Shown here in pieces: positions 1 to 10,800 of a stretch of 64,000 bases of DNA. The stretch comes from Spongilla lacustris (Eukaryota > Porifera > Demospongiae > Spongillida > Spongillidae): the NCBI GenBank assembly GCA_949361645.1, contig OX442429.1, forward strand, positions 4,381,147 to 4,445,146, given 5' to 3'. Each line of letters begins with the position of its first letter. Position 1 is the stretch's first letter. The position numbers were made by a program, and so were the translations under genes. A model generated the notes under the pieces. The model was not told the origin of the DNA and did not search any database. It saw nothing but the letters and a program-made list of their open reading frames with translations.

Positions 1-105
1 AGGCATATATGTCCGCAGGGGACATTTATGCCTAGGCATAATTGTCCTACCCTAGGCACCAGTGTCCCCCCATGGGGGGACACTGGTGCCTAGGATAGAA
101 TGTCC
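1..105. repeat. Palindromic minisatellite, cluster A
   Basis: Alternating half-sites GGACA - six bases - CCTAGG - six bases - TGTCC, joined by short C/G linkers. Full modules lie at 20-47 and 78-105. Positions 51-94 form a perfect 44-bp palindrome centred on the CCCCATGGGG linker at 68-77. The same grammar returns in two more clusters, at about 1.5 and 1.9 kb. I see no coding potential. The array is cut by the window edge, so its left end is unknown. Confidence 0.85.
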
Positions 106-664
106 TACACTTTAAATACAGGCCTGGAATGTACAAGCGTAAGTATAATACAACCAAATCGGATCGATATACATGCGTTAGTCGTTTTATACGTGCATGT
201 ATTAGCAAACGTCATGCATGCCATGATATATCTTAATACATTTACATGCGTCTGCGTGCCCGCTCGGTTGTGTGCAGAGCAGCTAATTATTTATTACTAA
301 AGGCTCTCATTTCAAGGAAAGGCATTCTTGTGTAAATGTTTACAAATGTAAATCGTATATATGAAAATTCGTGTGCATGCAAGTATCCGCGTGAGGTCAT
401 AAAAAAATGATTGGTACCATGATATCACAAAAAAAAAAAACATGCTTCATGTGTCAGACAGATATTTGCTGCATGCAGTGCAGAGCCATTTGCCTTGTAA
501 ACACCTTTGCCAACTGACTCTTGAACTTTGTACGATTTTTCTTTGCTGGAAGTAAGTGAACACCCAATATCAAAGTTACAGTCATGCTTCTATACATGGT
601 GGTCGCATGCATATATCTATACAACGATCAGGAGCATATCCATAGAGGTTTCCGTGTTACCTGA

Positions 665-703
<39 letters not shown>

Positions 704-1301
704 AGAATAATATTTACAAAACTTAATTGATACTAACCTTCCCTCCTCCCCCCACTTGTATTAATTTGGCCTACCCTCCCCTCTCCGCTCTTATTTGGCC
801 TATCGCAAGAGTGCATGATCCCCCCCCCCCCCCCTCCCCCCTCCCCCGCTCGTATTCGATTGACGTACAATGTTAATAGGTTTGAAATTCTGGATACGCG
901 CCAGGCCTGACGATTTTCCTTGTGGTGAAGCGTGGCAAGCTATCATTATTCTTTCCTGCTCTTCTTTCGATTTGATCACTGTTGATCGCCACTCATATCT
1001 TGGAACAATTTGTAAATAAAGAGCGCCATTGTCAACTTTGTAATTTCCACGCGCTTTCGTCTAAAAGAACGTTTCTGATATTTTGAACATCCAACTGGCC
1101 TGGATACCTTCCTTTTAACAAGAACTGAGTTCAAAACGATTTCGTCGTCCATGGCCAGAAACACTCGCTGTTCTAAAAGGAAACCTCCACGGACGCGTGC
1201 GAACATTAGTTTATACACGCATGAGGCAGAGCAGTTACGAGGATTGGAAGGCTAAGTGTTTGGTTGAACGTTTATGATAAACGAGAAAACGTGGAGGGGG
1301 G
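106..1301. other. No gene recognised; poly-C tracts
   Basis: Short open frames here show no domain and look like chance. The stretch holds an uninterrupted run of 34 C at 667-700 and a broken C-rich tract at about 820-848. An open frame ending in polyproline at about 700 is an artefact of the C run. Confidence 0.5.
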
Positions 1302-1493
1302 CTAGTTGGGCGTAGCCCGACCGTACCTTCGCGTATTGGAATGTCGGGTATACCTGGATTTGTACCCATGCATCTAATAGCGCATGTGGGCTGTATGTGA
1401 TAATAGTATAGCCCACATACGCTATCAGATGTGTACAAATCCAGGTATAGGCTAGATACCCAATACGCGAAGGTCGGGCTATGGGCCAACTAG
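1302..1493. mobile_element. Hairpin MITE, about 192 bp
   Basis: The left half (from CTAGTTGGGCGTAGCCCGAC at 1302) is an imperfect inverted copy of the right half, which ends at 1493 in CCAACTAG. The arms are about 90 bp and share blocks such as CCTGGATTTGTAC and ATGTGGGCTATA. It could be a miniature inverted-repeat transposable element or a long hairpin transcript source. It sits in G-rich flanks, so I cannot define a target duplication. Confidence 0.8.
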
Positions 1494-1494
1494 A

Positions 1495-1522
1495 GGGGGG
1501 GGGGGGGGGGGGGGGGGGGGGG
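1495..1522 (+). repeat. Poly-G tract (28 G)
   Basis: An uninterrupted G run between the MITE and cluster B; its last bases form the first GGACA half-site of the cluster. Confidence 0.95.
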
Positions 1523-1676
1523 ACAGCTGTGCCTAGGAAAAAATGTCCGGCATGGGGGGACAATAATGCCTAGAGGGGACATTCATTCCTAGGCACCAGT
1601 GTCCGGGGGGACAGTCGTGCCTAGGCATGAATGTCCGGGGGGACACTTTTTCCAGGGGGACAGCCATGCCTCCGAC
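1521..1676. repeat. Palindromic minisatellite, cluster B
   Basis: Same grammar as cluster A. GGACA half-sites begin at 1521, 1558, 1608 and 1640. CCTAGG cores lie at 1532, 1587 and 1619, with a variant CCTAGA at 1569. The linker is mostly GGGG, giving a 14-bp core TGTCCGGGGGGACA. Where the units are regular the period is 32 bp (1587 to 1619). The right end decays into GGGGGACAGCCATGCC. Confidence 0.85.
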
Positions 1677-1872
1677 AGCTGTGTATTCGTTAAGGAATTT
1701 AATACTAAAATTCTAAATGTTCGTGTATGTGTGTCAGTATTGTTTACAATGAGCATTTCAAGCGGCGGAACGACATGCAGCTTTGGCGACGGTTAGGAGC
1801 TACTGACAACGCGATCCCGTGTACTGCCGTAAAAGTTTCCCAGCCTTGTCATCGATGAAATAAAATGTTATG

Positions 1873-2010
1873 AGGGGGGACATTTTACCCTGGAGGGGGA
1901 CAGTTTGCCCTAGTATACTAGTACAGAATGTCCGGGGGGACATTGTACACTAGTGCAAAATGTCCGGGGGGACAAATTTTAGGGGGGACATTGTGCACTA
2001 CGACACCGGT
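1873..2010. repeat. Palindromic minisatellite, cluster C
   Basis: Third cluster, with TGTCCGGGGGGACA cores near 1930 and 1962. The central CCTAGG is replaced by CACTAGTG or CTAGTATACTAG, so the palindromic form is kept while the core sequence has changed. No coding potential. Confidence 0.75.
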
Positions 2011-2419
2011 ACGGCAATGTCCTCCGCAGACTAGGTGTATGCAATAATGTTACACAGAGCAATGACAATGGCATACTCGGTCGGATTGTTCAGTGTATTC
2101 CAGTGGGTCATAATGGTACGACGTAGCAGCGCACAGACCGGGTAAGTGCGGTGATTTCCTTAATCATATACAACACACTTCTACTAACACTGTGTTCACA
2201 TGTAGTGTATGTAACACGGTTGTCTCGCATACTGTGCTTGACCAGCAAACTTTCGCTGTGGTTTACTACTTCACTGCCGACTGCAGTCCTTTGGGTTGGG
2301 GATGGGAGGACTGTACTCAGTAAGTCACCTGTGCATGTGATATGGCAATATGCATGCAAGGCTCTGTGTTTATATATATAATTTATATATATATATATCG
2401 AGAGTTACGGCAGTACAAA
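2011..2419. other. No gene recognised; AT microsatellite
   Basis: Contains a (TA)n-rich tract at about 2371-2399 next to the foldback element. No domain in any frame. Confidence 0.5.
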
Positions 2420-3180
2420 AATTTAATATCTTCGCGTAACGGCACAACATTTCCCTTTCAACTTTCCTACAGTTGTTCCTACATCATCTCTCTATGTGGA
2501 AATCGATTTTGGTGCTCTGCAAAGATCGCCAACCCAATGGGTTAGAATTCCCTATTTCTCCACGTACGAGTGTTGAAAAAGTGTCAAATTCGGGACGTAC
2601 ATAGGGGAATCCTATACCTATTGATTTGTTCTGTTCCTCAATTGTAAGTTATCCGTTATGGTGATACAGTTGCGCTAACTACGTGCACGTTTTCCCCCTT
2701 GATTCGCGGCAATGATATAATCCCCGCCTCCCAGACACTGAGCGGGACGCGAAGCATTGGCGCGAATCAAGCGGGAAAACGTGCAAGTAGTTTGTTCAAT
2801 TGTATCTCCGTAACGATGACATACAAATTGAAGAACAGAATGGATCAATAGGTATAGGACTGTACTCCTCTAAGTACATCCCGAATTTGACGTGTTTTTA
2901 AAACTCGTAGATGGATCGAGAAATGGAAAGTTCTAGGCTTCTAGCCCGTTGGGTTAGCAATCGTTGCACTCACGGCATGGAAAACAATTAGAGCACTAAA
3001 ATCGATTGCCACATAGAGTGATGATGTGGGAACAAGGCTTAGTGGCTTAGTGTACGAAATTTGACAGGAAAATGTTGTACCGTTACGATACTGTTCTGTT
3101 CAACGTAGAATTTTTTATAGTAATAAAATTTAAAAACCAGAAGTGTGATTTTGCTGAACACTGTCCCATGTATTATTATT
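2420..3180. mobile_element. Foldback element FB, copy 1
   Basis: The two halves are long imperfect inverted copies of each other. TAACGGCACAACATTTCC near 2437 pairs with GAAAATGTTGTACCGTTAC near 3070. The centre, at about 2690-2790, has opposed GATTCGCG and CGCGAATC arms. The right end TTTTGCTGAACACTGTCCCA (about 3150-3170) matches the terminus of copy 2 at 14952-15767. The left terminus is missing or diverged. No coding frame, so it is non-autonomous. Confidence 0.75.
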
Positions 3181-3190
3181 ATTATTATAT
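3168..3190 (+). repeat. (TTA)n microsatellite
   Basis: Short TAT/TTA trinucleotide run directly at the end of the foldback element, as at the other copy, where AT-rich sequence also abuts the terminus. Confidence 0.8.
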
Positions 3191-4343
3191 ATGTATATAT
3201 ACACCTCTGCAGATCTCAATACCAAATGGCAGTACATTACAATGCCCGAACGGTATATGAATATCGCTTTGGGTGTTGTTCCGGATTCGCGCAGGTCGGC
3301 AACACACAGACATGCTCAGGTAATTAGCCCGTCAAGTACAAGATTGAGTTAGCGTGCATGTGTGCAGGTTTTAAAACGCAAGACGCATGGAGCACATTTC
3401 ATATACATAAACGGCCATGCAAATCTCCTATGCACGCGATGCACAGTATGCATATACATGCATGTATACAAAAGACTCAACTATACTGATGTGTTTATAT
3501 TATACTTGTGGTAGTAACTATTTTGTTGCGATAAATTGTTGTTTCTGTCGATTTCTGTGCATAAAATGATTATAATTATAATGTTAAGATTATAAATTAT
3601 GATAATTATTGCATCCATCAGCTTTCTTTGGTATAATGTAACGTTCTGTAGACAACTGAATTTGAAGGTCAACATACACCAGGCATCTGATGTTGCGCGC
3701 AGGAGCAGCAAAGTTAAAATCATCAGTGCTACCATTATGATTTAATTATGGTCACCGTATTTATATGTAGGCACGTTTGATCAATGCATGCATGTATATT
3801 AAATGCTCAGTTACCAAAAATAAAAATAGCAGCGCCGGCTTATGGATTTTAAAATACTGATAAGCTCGTGTTGCAAAAGCATGTTTTCAATCTTCAGTAG
3901 TTGTGGCGGAAGTAGTGAATCACTGCTGTATATCCGTTAATTAAAAACATCCTGCGTTGCACATAATTGAATAAAGGTGGCTACGAAAAAAAAAGTACAT
4001 TATATAGGGACAGAAGGCGCACACGCACGGTGGCTTTAAAAAAAATCTTTTGATTTATTTTTTTAGCAGTATAGCATTTAATTCCACCATGCAAGCCTTT
4101 GGCTATGCACTCATTTCATGTATGACTGAGTTGTTTTAAATCTGTATAAGTGAAAGCATGCATGATTACTAATCCGAGCGCGTTCTTATAATTGTTCCAA
4201 AACGGAACCGCCGTCGCTACAGTAATACATACATGCACTTTTACAGTGTACATATAGACCTTTGATTTAATAGCATTCATCCATTAGTCCCCATATTAGT
4301 GATCGTTATACAGTTAGAGAAGTACATGTTATATGGTTACTTG
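3191..4343. other. No gene recognised
   Basis: AT-rich, many stops in all frames, no repeat structure apart from short A and T runs. It ends at the target duplication of the 6.4-kb transposon. Confidence 0.5.
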
Positions 4344-4352
4344 AAGCTCAGG
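4344..4352 (+). repeat. Target-site duplication, left (AAGCTCAGG)
   Basis: Nine bases AAGCTCAGG immediately outside the left terminal inverted repeat, repeated exactly outside the right one at 10792-10800. A 9-bp duplication is typical of Mutator-like elements. Confidence 0.9.
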
Positions 4353-4396
4353 ACCCCGTTGAAGTTAGCCGCACATTCCTCAGCCGCACATTCCAA

Positions 4397-5452
4397 GTAA
4401 TTATCCTGCGATCGTGGCCGTACGGCTAATCGTAATCACTGACTTAAAATTATTCATTGAAGATACTATAGTGTACTACATGCAAACTCGTTCAATTCTA
4501 CGTGGAAAGAATAATCAACTGCTTGCAATTGACAGTTACACACTATTCCTTGAAACAGTGTATCAATCACTACAAAAATATTATATTATTATACGCTGCA
4601 CAAGACCCACTTGAATAAGTAAGTTCGAGGTATGGCTTTGGCACCTCCCCCCTCCCCCCCCCCCCCCCCCCCGCCCTCTTTAGGACCATGACTTTGTCCC
4701 CAAACGGCTTGATATTTCATTATCATACGCAACACAAATAGAACGACCCACTTGACAGGTTTTTAGTACTTAGTGGGGAACGATTATAATTCAAAACATT
4801 ATCGCTGGATCAACAGTGCAATGAACAACGTAGTTACAATGTAGTACAGTTATTGTGGCAGGGTATGGGTAAGTACATGTGAAATGGCTTCTGTTCGTGC
4901 TACATTAAACTTTGTAGCAATAAGAGCTGTGACAATCTGGATTCACGTGGGGGGGGGGGGGGGGGGGAGGGATAATACAGCATTCAGTAGCACTAATATA
5001 CACACATAAACTTGGCTCACTTCAGGCCAAACTATGAATCGATTAGTTTTTTGATAATGTCAGTGATGCAGCTCCTCTGACATCGCTTTCCACCTCTGTT
5101 ATGTACAGATTGATTTCTGACACCTGTGTTGTAAGGATGAATATTACATAGATAAACAAATAGGTGCTGTACATGTACATACCATGTCAAGGCATTTCTG
5201 CAGTGGCCAGTCCATGTCACTTTTGTTCAATTTTGCAATGGTATGTGCATGTGCTTTAAAATTCAGATGTGCTTTGACCCATCATTACGTTTCTGATCCT
5301 TCCCTATTATATACTTAGGTTGAAGTCATTTGAATACATGCATGAACCTAACCTCTAAGTCCTTCACAATGTTCCTTATGAAGGTTCTACTGAATGGAAA
5401 TTGCAGTTCACTGTATTGAAGAATCATTAAATCACACATATACAAAAAGCTC
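4397..5452. other. Left interior of the 6.4-kb transposon
   Basis: No domain recognised. It holds a C-rich tract at 4644-4677 (19 C from 4654) and an opposed run of 19 G at 4949-4967, about 280 bp apart. It lies 3' of the minus-strand protease gene and could hold its 3' untranslated region. Confidence 0.5.
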
Positions 5453-6900
5453 TCATTGATATTTCGTGTAAGGGGGTCGTTTCATTCTGGGAAAGTACTT
5501 CATATAATGGTGTAGGTCCCACTTAAGAGCATACATATCATCTACATCTGGTTGATTACAGTATGATGGAACTAGGAAGTTGTCCACATCTTTGGTAGTA
5601 TTGCAGCCTTTTTCACCATCACTATCAATGTCAGAACTTGTATTATCAGTTTCAACATCATCAACAGGATTGTCACTATTTTGGTCGTCACTCTGAACAG
5701 AAGGGCAGTCTGCTACATGCATATATATGCAATACGAATTAACACATACCATGTACTTCATGTTGCATGTCTCTTTCCATTTTTTGGTGTAAAAATGGCT
5801 TCATTATAAATACTGGTGTTGTTTGACGATAATGAAGCTGTGTCACCCTATACATAAGCAGTTATTAAGCATTGTTTTAGGCATTACTGGTTATCATTTA
5901 GTCATACCTCTTGTTCAGTCAACTTGCTAGGTTCCTCTTATAAACCAATTTAACGATGGGCCTTACTGCTACGGTGTGATCAGTATACTGACCTGTTAAT
6001 GTCCTTAGTGGGTACAAGACACCTTCTGAAAGCTCATGCACCATCTGAAGCCAAAAGTTATGCACCAGGTTCTGTAAGCCGATGTATATATTAGAAATTC
6101 AATAAGCTGTTATTCACAATAGTAGGATACCTGGGTATATTGCAGTGCTGTATTTTCTGCAACAAGTCTAGCTGCCTGTTGTGAGATATGCATGCAATTG
6201 CAAGGGACACAGCCATAAGCATTTCATATAGCCCCCCTTTTAAACCACACTTACAAGACATGTAAACACACCACAGTCCTTTGTATTTTCCTGTTTGGGC
6301 CAATTGGTATTCTGCATGAAAATGTATAATGCTCAAACATATATGTAGACTTAGCACCATGCAGTAGTTATATAAAAATAAATCACTCATATATGTACTC
6401 AAACTACAAAGATTTAAATTACATACCAATGAATCATTATAAATCCAGTCAGAGCTTGCTAAAATACCATTTTTTGTAGAATTGTACATCATTGTTGATG
6501 TATAACCTGATTAAAATATCTTACTAACAACATATTTCAAGTACGTTTATAATCTGTTTACCATATCCAGATCCTCATCACTGTTGTGGAGGGAATCAAT
6601 TCCTACAATGGTGCATGTTTGTGGGTACACTACCTATGATGCAAGTAAAAATAACACCAAACAAAGAATTTTTATTATATACATACTATTAAGCTCCAAT
6701 GCAATGGTTTATGTATTGGAAACATAAGGACATCACACTCGACCTCCAATAAACGTTTCCTCTTCATATAAACAGGAAATCAACAATGGTACTCAGTTAA
6801 ATGTGATATAAACCTTGGAATACCCTTTCACACCTTGATACCCCTTAGACTTAAATGAGGGCAAAAATGAAGGATCAAAACACATGATATTTTTCCCTTC
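5453..6900 (-). CDS. Ulp1/SENP-type cysteine protease, spliced
   Basis: Role by family: peptidase C48 enzymes mature or remove SUMO-like modifiers. Minus-strand exons with good splice sites: 6814-6900, 6687-6761, 6562-6633, 6427-6506, 6255-6311, 6131-6175, 5989-6071, 5750-5847 and 5453-5712 (stop). Catalytic residues are visible: His in PIHKPLHWSLIV (second exon), Asp in VGIDSL (third), Gln in WPKQEN and Cys in DCGVF (fifth). The block SKGYQGVKGYSK before the His is typical of SENP1/2-like enzymes. The last exon is an acidic, Asp/Ser-rich tail ending MKRPPYTKYQ. Odd: the junction between the third and fourth exons does not close in phase in my reading, so there is either a one-base lesion or a wrong splice choice. 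The N-terminal WL.D part of the domain was not found. It lies wholly inside the 6.4-kb transposon, so it is either captured host sequence or an element-borne gene. Confidence 0.8.
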
Positions 6901-7597
6901 CTGTGGGAGTCAAATTTAGGTATAACTTTTTCTATGATTATGCAATCCACACCTTATGTGCAGTTTGCATAACTAACTCCGCTTTTTATGATATGGCAAA
7001 ATGTTGCACCATCCTTTTGGTCCTTTTGGCCCTTCAACCTCGTAGGGCTTATGGTTGACCAAACCTTTCACCATCATCTTATTAGGCTTGTTTCTGCCTA
7101 GTTTTTTGTATGTATAAATCAAGCTGAGCGCTTAATGTATAAGAAGGTTCTGATTGGCATTCCATTGGTTTAACGTTTACATAAGGCACAAATTACAAAA
7201 GTACACGCTACCAATGAGTATGTTTAACATACGCTTCCTATCGTCCATCTTTCTTAGAGTTCCTCCGATGATCTTTTGTGGGTTTCAATCACTTCCATAC
7301 GCGACCGGTTTCGGAACGGTATAAGTTCCTTCTTCATGCTTCTTGTTCACAAGTAGAGCTTGCTGCTGAGGACAACAGAGAAAGGCTCCCACAGAACCGT
7401 CCAGGAGCCGAACTGCATGCATGTGAGACAGAGCACATGGGTGAATGCATACATGTATACACACATATCTTCAATATTTACACATACACACATACATACA
7501 GACAAGACTTTAAAAAAATAAGTACAAGTACACGTACGACACTAGCTCTTCTTCACCAAGTACAGACAAATAGAATTACAGACACAGCTCTTCCCTA
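6901..7597. other. Between protease gene and satellite
   Basis: Upstream side of the protease gene. A minus-strand stretch at about 6981-7098 could encode some 35 residues (Lys/Pro/Gly-rich), but I found no convincing donor or domain. The expected N-terminal exons were not identified. No transposase motif seen. Confidence 0.45.
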
Positions 7598-10518
7598 CGT
7601 ACTGGTACCTTGGTGTTTTTGTGCTGTCACCCTGGTAGGCTATCAAGGGACGGTCCTAAAGTGGGAGGGGCCAAGCCCATACCTTGTGCTCACATATGTC
7701 AAGTGGGTCATGGGTGATGTTTCTGTCATGCAGGTATACTGGTACCTTGGTGTTTTTGTGCTCTCACCGTGGTAGGCTAGCAAGGGACGTAGCCACGGTC
7801 CTAAAGTGGGAGGGGCCAAACCCATACCTTGTGCTCACATATGTCAAGTGGGTCATGGGTGATGTTTCTGTCATGCAGGTGTACTGGTACCTTGGTGTTT
7901 TTGTGCTGTCACCCTGGTAGGCTAGCAAGGGACGGTCCTAAAGTGGGAGGGGCCAAGCCCATACCTTGTGCTCACATATGTCAAGTGGGTTATGGGTGAT
8001 GTTTCTGTCATGCAGGTGTACTGGTACCTTGGTGTTTTTGTGCTGTCACCCTGATAGGTTATCAAGGGACGTAGCCACGGTCCTAAAGTGGGAGGGGCCA
8101 AACCCATACCTTGTGCTCACATATGTCAAGTGGGTCATGGGTGATGTTTCTGTCATGCAGGTGTACTGGTACCTTGGTGTTTTTGTGCTGTCACCCTGGT
8201 AGGCTATCACAGGACGTAGCCACGGTCCTAAAGTGGGAGGGGCCAAACCCATACCTTGTGCTCACATATGTCAAGTGGGTCATGGGTGATGTGTCTGTCA
8301 TGCAGGTGTACTGGTACCTTGGTGTTTTTGTGCTGTCACCCTGGTAGGCTATTAAGGGACGGTCCTAAAGTGGGAGGGGCCAAGCCAATACCTTGTGCTC
8401 ACATATGTCAAGTGGGTCATGTGTGATGTTTCTGTCATGCAGGTGTACTGGTACCTTGGTGTTTTTGTGCTGTCACCCTGGTCTGCTAGCATGGGACGTA
8501 GCCACGGTCCTAAAGTGGGAGGGGCCAAACCCATACCTTGTGCTCACATATGTCAAGTGGGTCATGGGTGATGTTTCTGTCATGCAGGTATACTGGTACC
8601 TTGGTGTTTTTGTGCTGTCACCCTGGTAGGCTAGCAAGGGACGTAGCCACGGTCCTAAAGTGGGAGGGGCCAAGCCCATACCTTGTGCTCACATATGTCG
8701 AGTGGGCCATGTGTGATGTTTCTGTCATGCAGGTGTATTGGTACCTTGGTGTTTTTGTGCTGTCACCCTGGTAGGCTAATAAGGGACGTAGCCACGGTCC
8801 TAAAGTGGGAGGGGCCAAGCCCATACCTTGTGCTCACATATGTCAAGTGGGCCATGTGTGATGTTTCTGTCATGCAGGTCTACTGGTACCTTGGTGTTTT
8901 TGTGCTGTCACCCTGGTAGGCTAGCAAGGGACATAGCCACGGTCCTAAGGTGGGAGGGGCCAAACCCATACCTTGTGCTCACATATGTCAAGTGGGTCAT
9001 GGGTGATGTTTCTGTCATGCAGGTGTACTGGTACCTTGGTGTTTTTGTGCTGTCACCCTGGTAGGCTAGCAAGGGACATAGCCACGGTCCTAAAGTGGGA
9101 GGGGCCAAACCCATACCTTGTGCTCACATATGTCAAGTGGGTCATGGGTGATGTTTCTGTCATGCAGGTATACTGGTACCTTGGTGTTTTTGTGCTCTCA
9201 CCCTGGTAGGCTAGCAAGGGACGTAGCCACGGTCCTAAAGTGGGAGGGGCCAAACCCATACCTTGTGCTCACACATGTCAAGTGGGTCATGGGTGATGTT
9301 TCTGTCATGCAGGTATACTGGTACCTTGGTGTTTTTGTGCTGTCACCCTGGTAGGCTAGCAAGGGACATAGCCACGGTCCTAAAGTGGGAGGGGCCAAAC
9401 CCATACCTTGTGCTCACATGTGTCAAGTGGGTCATGGATGATGTTTCTGTCATGCAGGTGTACTGGTACCTTGGTGTTTTTGTGCTGTCACCCTGGTAGG
9501 CTAGCAAGGGACGGTCCTAAAGTGGGAGGGGCCAAGCCCATACCTTGTGCTCACATATGTCAAGTGGGTTATGGGTGATGTTTCTGTCATGCAGGTGTAC
9601 TGGTACCTTGGTGTTTTTGTGCTGTCACCCTGATAGGTTATCAAGGGACGTAGCCACGGTCCTAAAGTGGGAGGGGCCAAACCCATACCTTGTGCTCACA
9701 TATGTCAAGTGGGTCATGGGTGATGTTTCTGTCATGCAGGTGTACTGGTACCTTGGTGTTTTTGTGCTGTCACCCTGGTAGGCTATCACAGGACGTAGCC
9801 ACGATCCTAAAGTGGGAGGGGCCAAACCCATACCTTGTGCTCACATATGTCAAGTGGGTCATGGGTGATGTGTCTGTCATGCAGGTGTACTGGTACCTTG
9901 GTGTTTTTGTGCTGTCACCCTGGTAGGCTATTAAGGGACGGTCCTAAAGTGGGAGGGGCCAAGCCAATACCTTGTGCTCACATATGTCAAGTGGGTCATG
10001 TGTGATGTTTCTGTCATGCAGGTGTACTGGTACCTTGGTGTTTTTGTGCTGTCACCCCTGGTAGGCTATCAGGGGACGTAGCCATGGTCCTAAAGTGGGA
10101 GGGGCCAAACCCATACCTTGTGCTCACATATGTCAAGTGGGTCATGGGTGATGTGTCTGTCATGCAGGTGTACTGGTACCTTGGTGTTTTTGTGCTGTCA
10201 CCCTGGTAGGCTATCAAGGGACGGTCCTAAAGTGGGAGGGGCCAAGCCCATACCTTGAGCTCACATATGTCAAGTGGGTCATGTGTGATGTTTCTGTCAT
10301 GCAGGTGTACTGGTACCGTGGTGTTTTTGTGCTGTCACCCTGGTAGGCTAGCAAGGGACGTAGCCACGGTCCTAAAGTGGGAGGGGCCAAACCCATAACA
10401 TATGTCAAGTGGGTCATGGGTGATGTTTCTGTCATGCAGGTATACTGGTACCTTGGTGTTTTTGTGCTGTCACCCTGGTAGGCTAGCATGGGACGTAGCC
10501 AGGCCACGGTCCTAAAGT
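7598..10518. repeat. 145/137-bp satellite, about 20 units
   Basis: A GGTACC site marks each unit: 21 occurrences from 7604 to 10447. Spacing is mainly 145 bp; shorter 137-bp units lack an 8-base block (CGTAGCCA), and the last is 135. Short units fall in a pattern, and the run 137-145-145-137 occurs at 7886-8450 and again at 9465-10029. The two blocks are offset by exactly 1579 bp and near-identical, which is an internal segmental duplication. Every frame stops within each unit, so the repeated 78- and 68-residue open frames are not genes. It lies inside the 6.4-kb transposon near its right end. Confidence 0.95.
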
Positions 10519-10791
10519 CGTGCTAATAATAAGATTTTATCAGCACAAAACACCGTACCGTGTGATGGAGTAGCATTCATTTGTAGGTATAGCTATCAGC
10601 ATGTGCATGTACATGTGTACACTTAGTTACGTACGTTCTCACTTGGTCCAGCGTTCAGTACCGCCCGTGTTGTGTATCGAGTATCCGGATATATCCACAA
10701 GGGCGCGCAATAACGGCCGCCGCTTGTGGAATGTTAATTTTTTCATTTTGGAATGTGCGGCTGAGGAATGTGCGGCTAACTTCAACGGGGT

Positions 10792-10800
10792 AAGCTCAGG
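10792..10800 (+). repeat. Target-site duplication, right (AAGCTCAGG)
   Basis: Exact partner of 4344-4352, adjoining the right terminal inverted repeat. Confidence 0.9.

Larger units (their letters stand above)
4353..10791 (-). mobile_element. Mutator-like DNA transposon, 6.4 kb
   Basis: Seen directly: 44-bp terminal inverted repeats at 4353-4396 and 10748-10791, identical over all 44 positions (outer end ACCCCGTTGAAG). Each contains GCCGCACATTCC twice, separated by TCA. A perfect 9-bp direct repeat flanks them. Perfect repeats suggest a recent insertion. Cargo: a multi-exon Ulp1-type protease gene on the minus strand (5453-6900) and a 145/137-bp satellite (7598-10518). Known: 9-bp duplications belong to the Mutator/MULE superfamily (including Rehavkus), and some plant MULEs carry Ulp1 genes. 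I find no transposase domain, so it may be non-autonomous or use an unrecognised enzyme. Assigning the superfamily is inference from the duplication length. Confidence 0.85.

Noticed and set aside
528..710. Open frame ending in polyproline
   Set aside because: The tail is the C34 tract; no domain before it.
7684..10507. Many 60-97-residue open frames on both strands
   Set aside because: They repeat with the 145-bp satellite and all end at the same stop in each unit; they are by-products of the repeat.
7598..10518. CRISPR-like array
   Set aside because: Units of 137-145 bp are contiguous satellite monomers without unique spacers, in a eukaryotic context.
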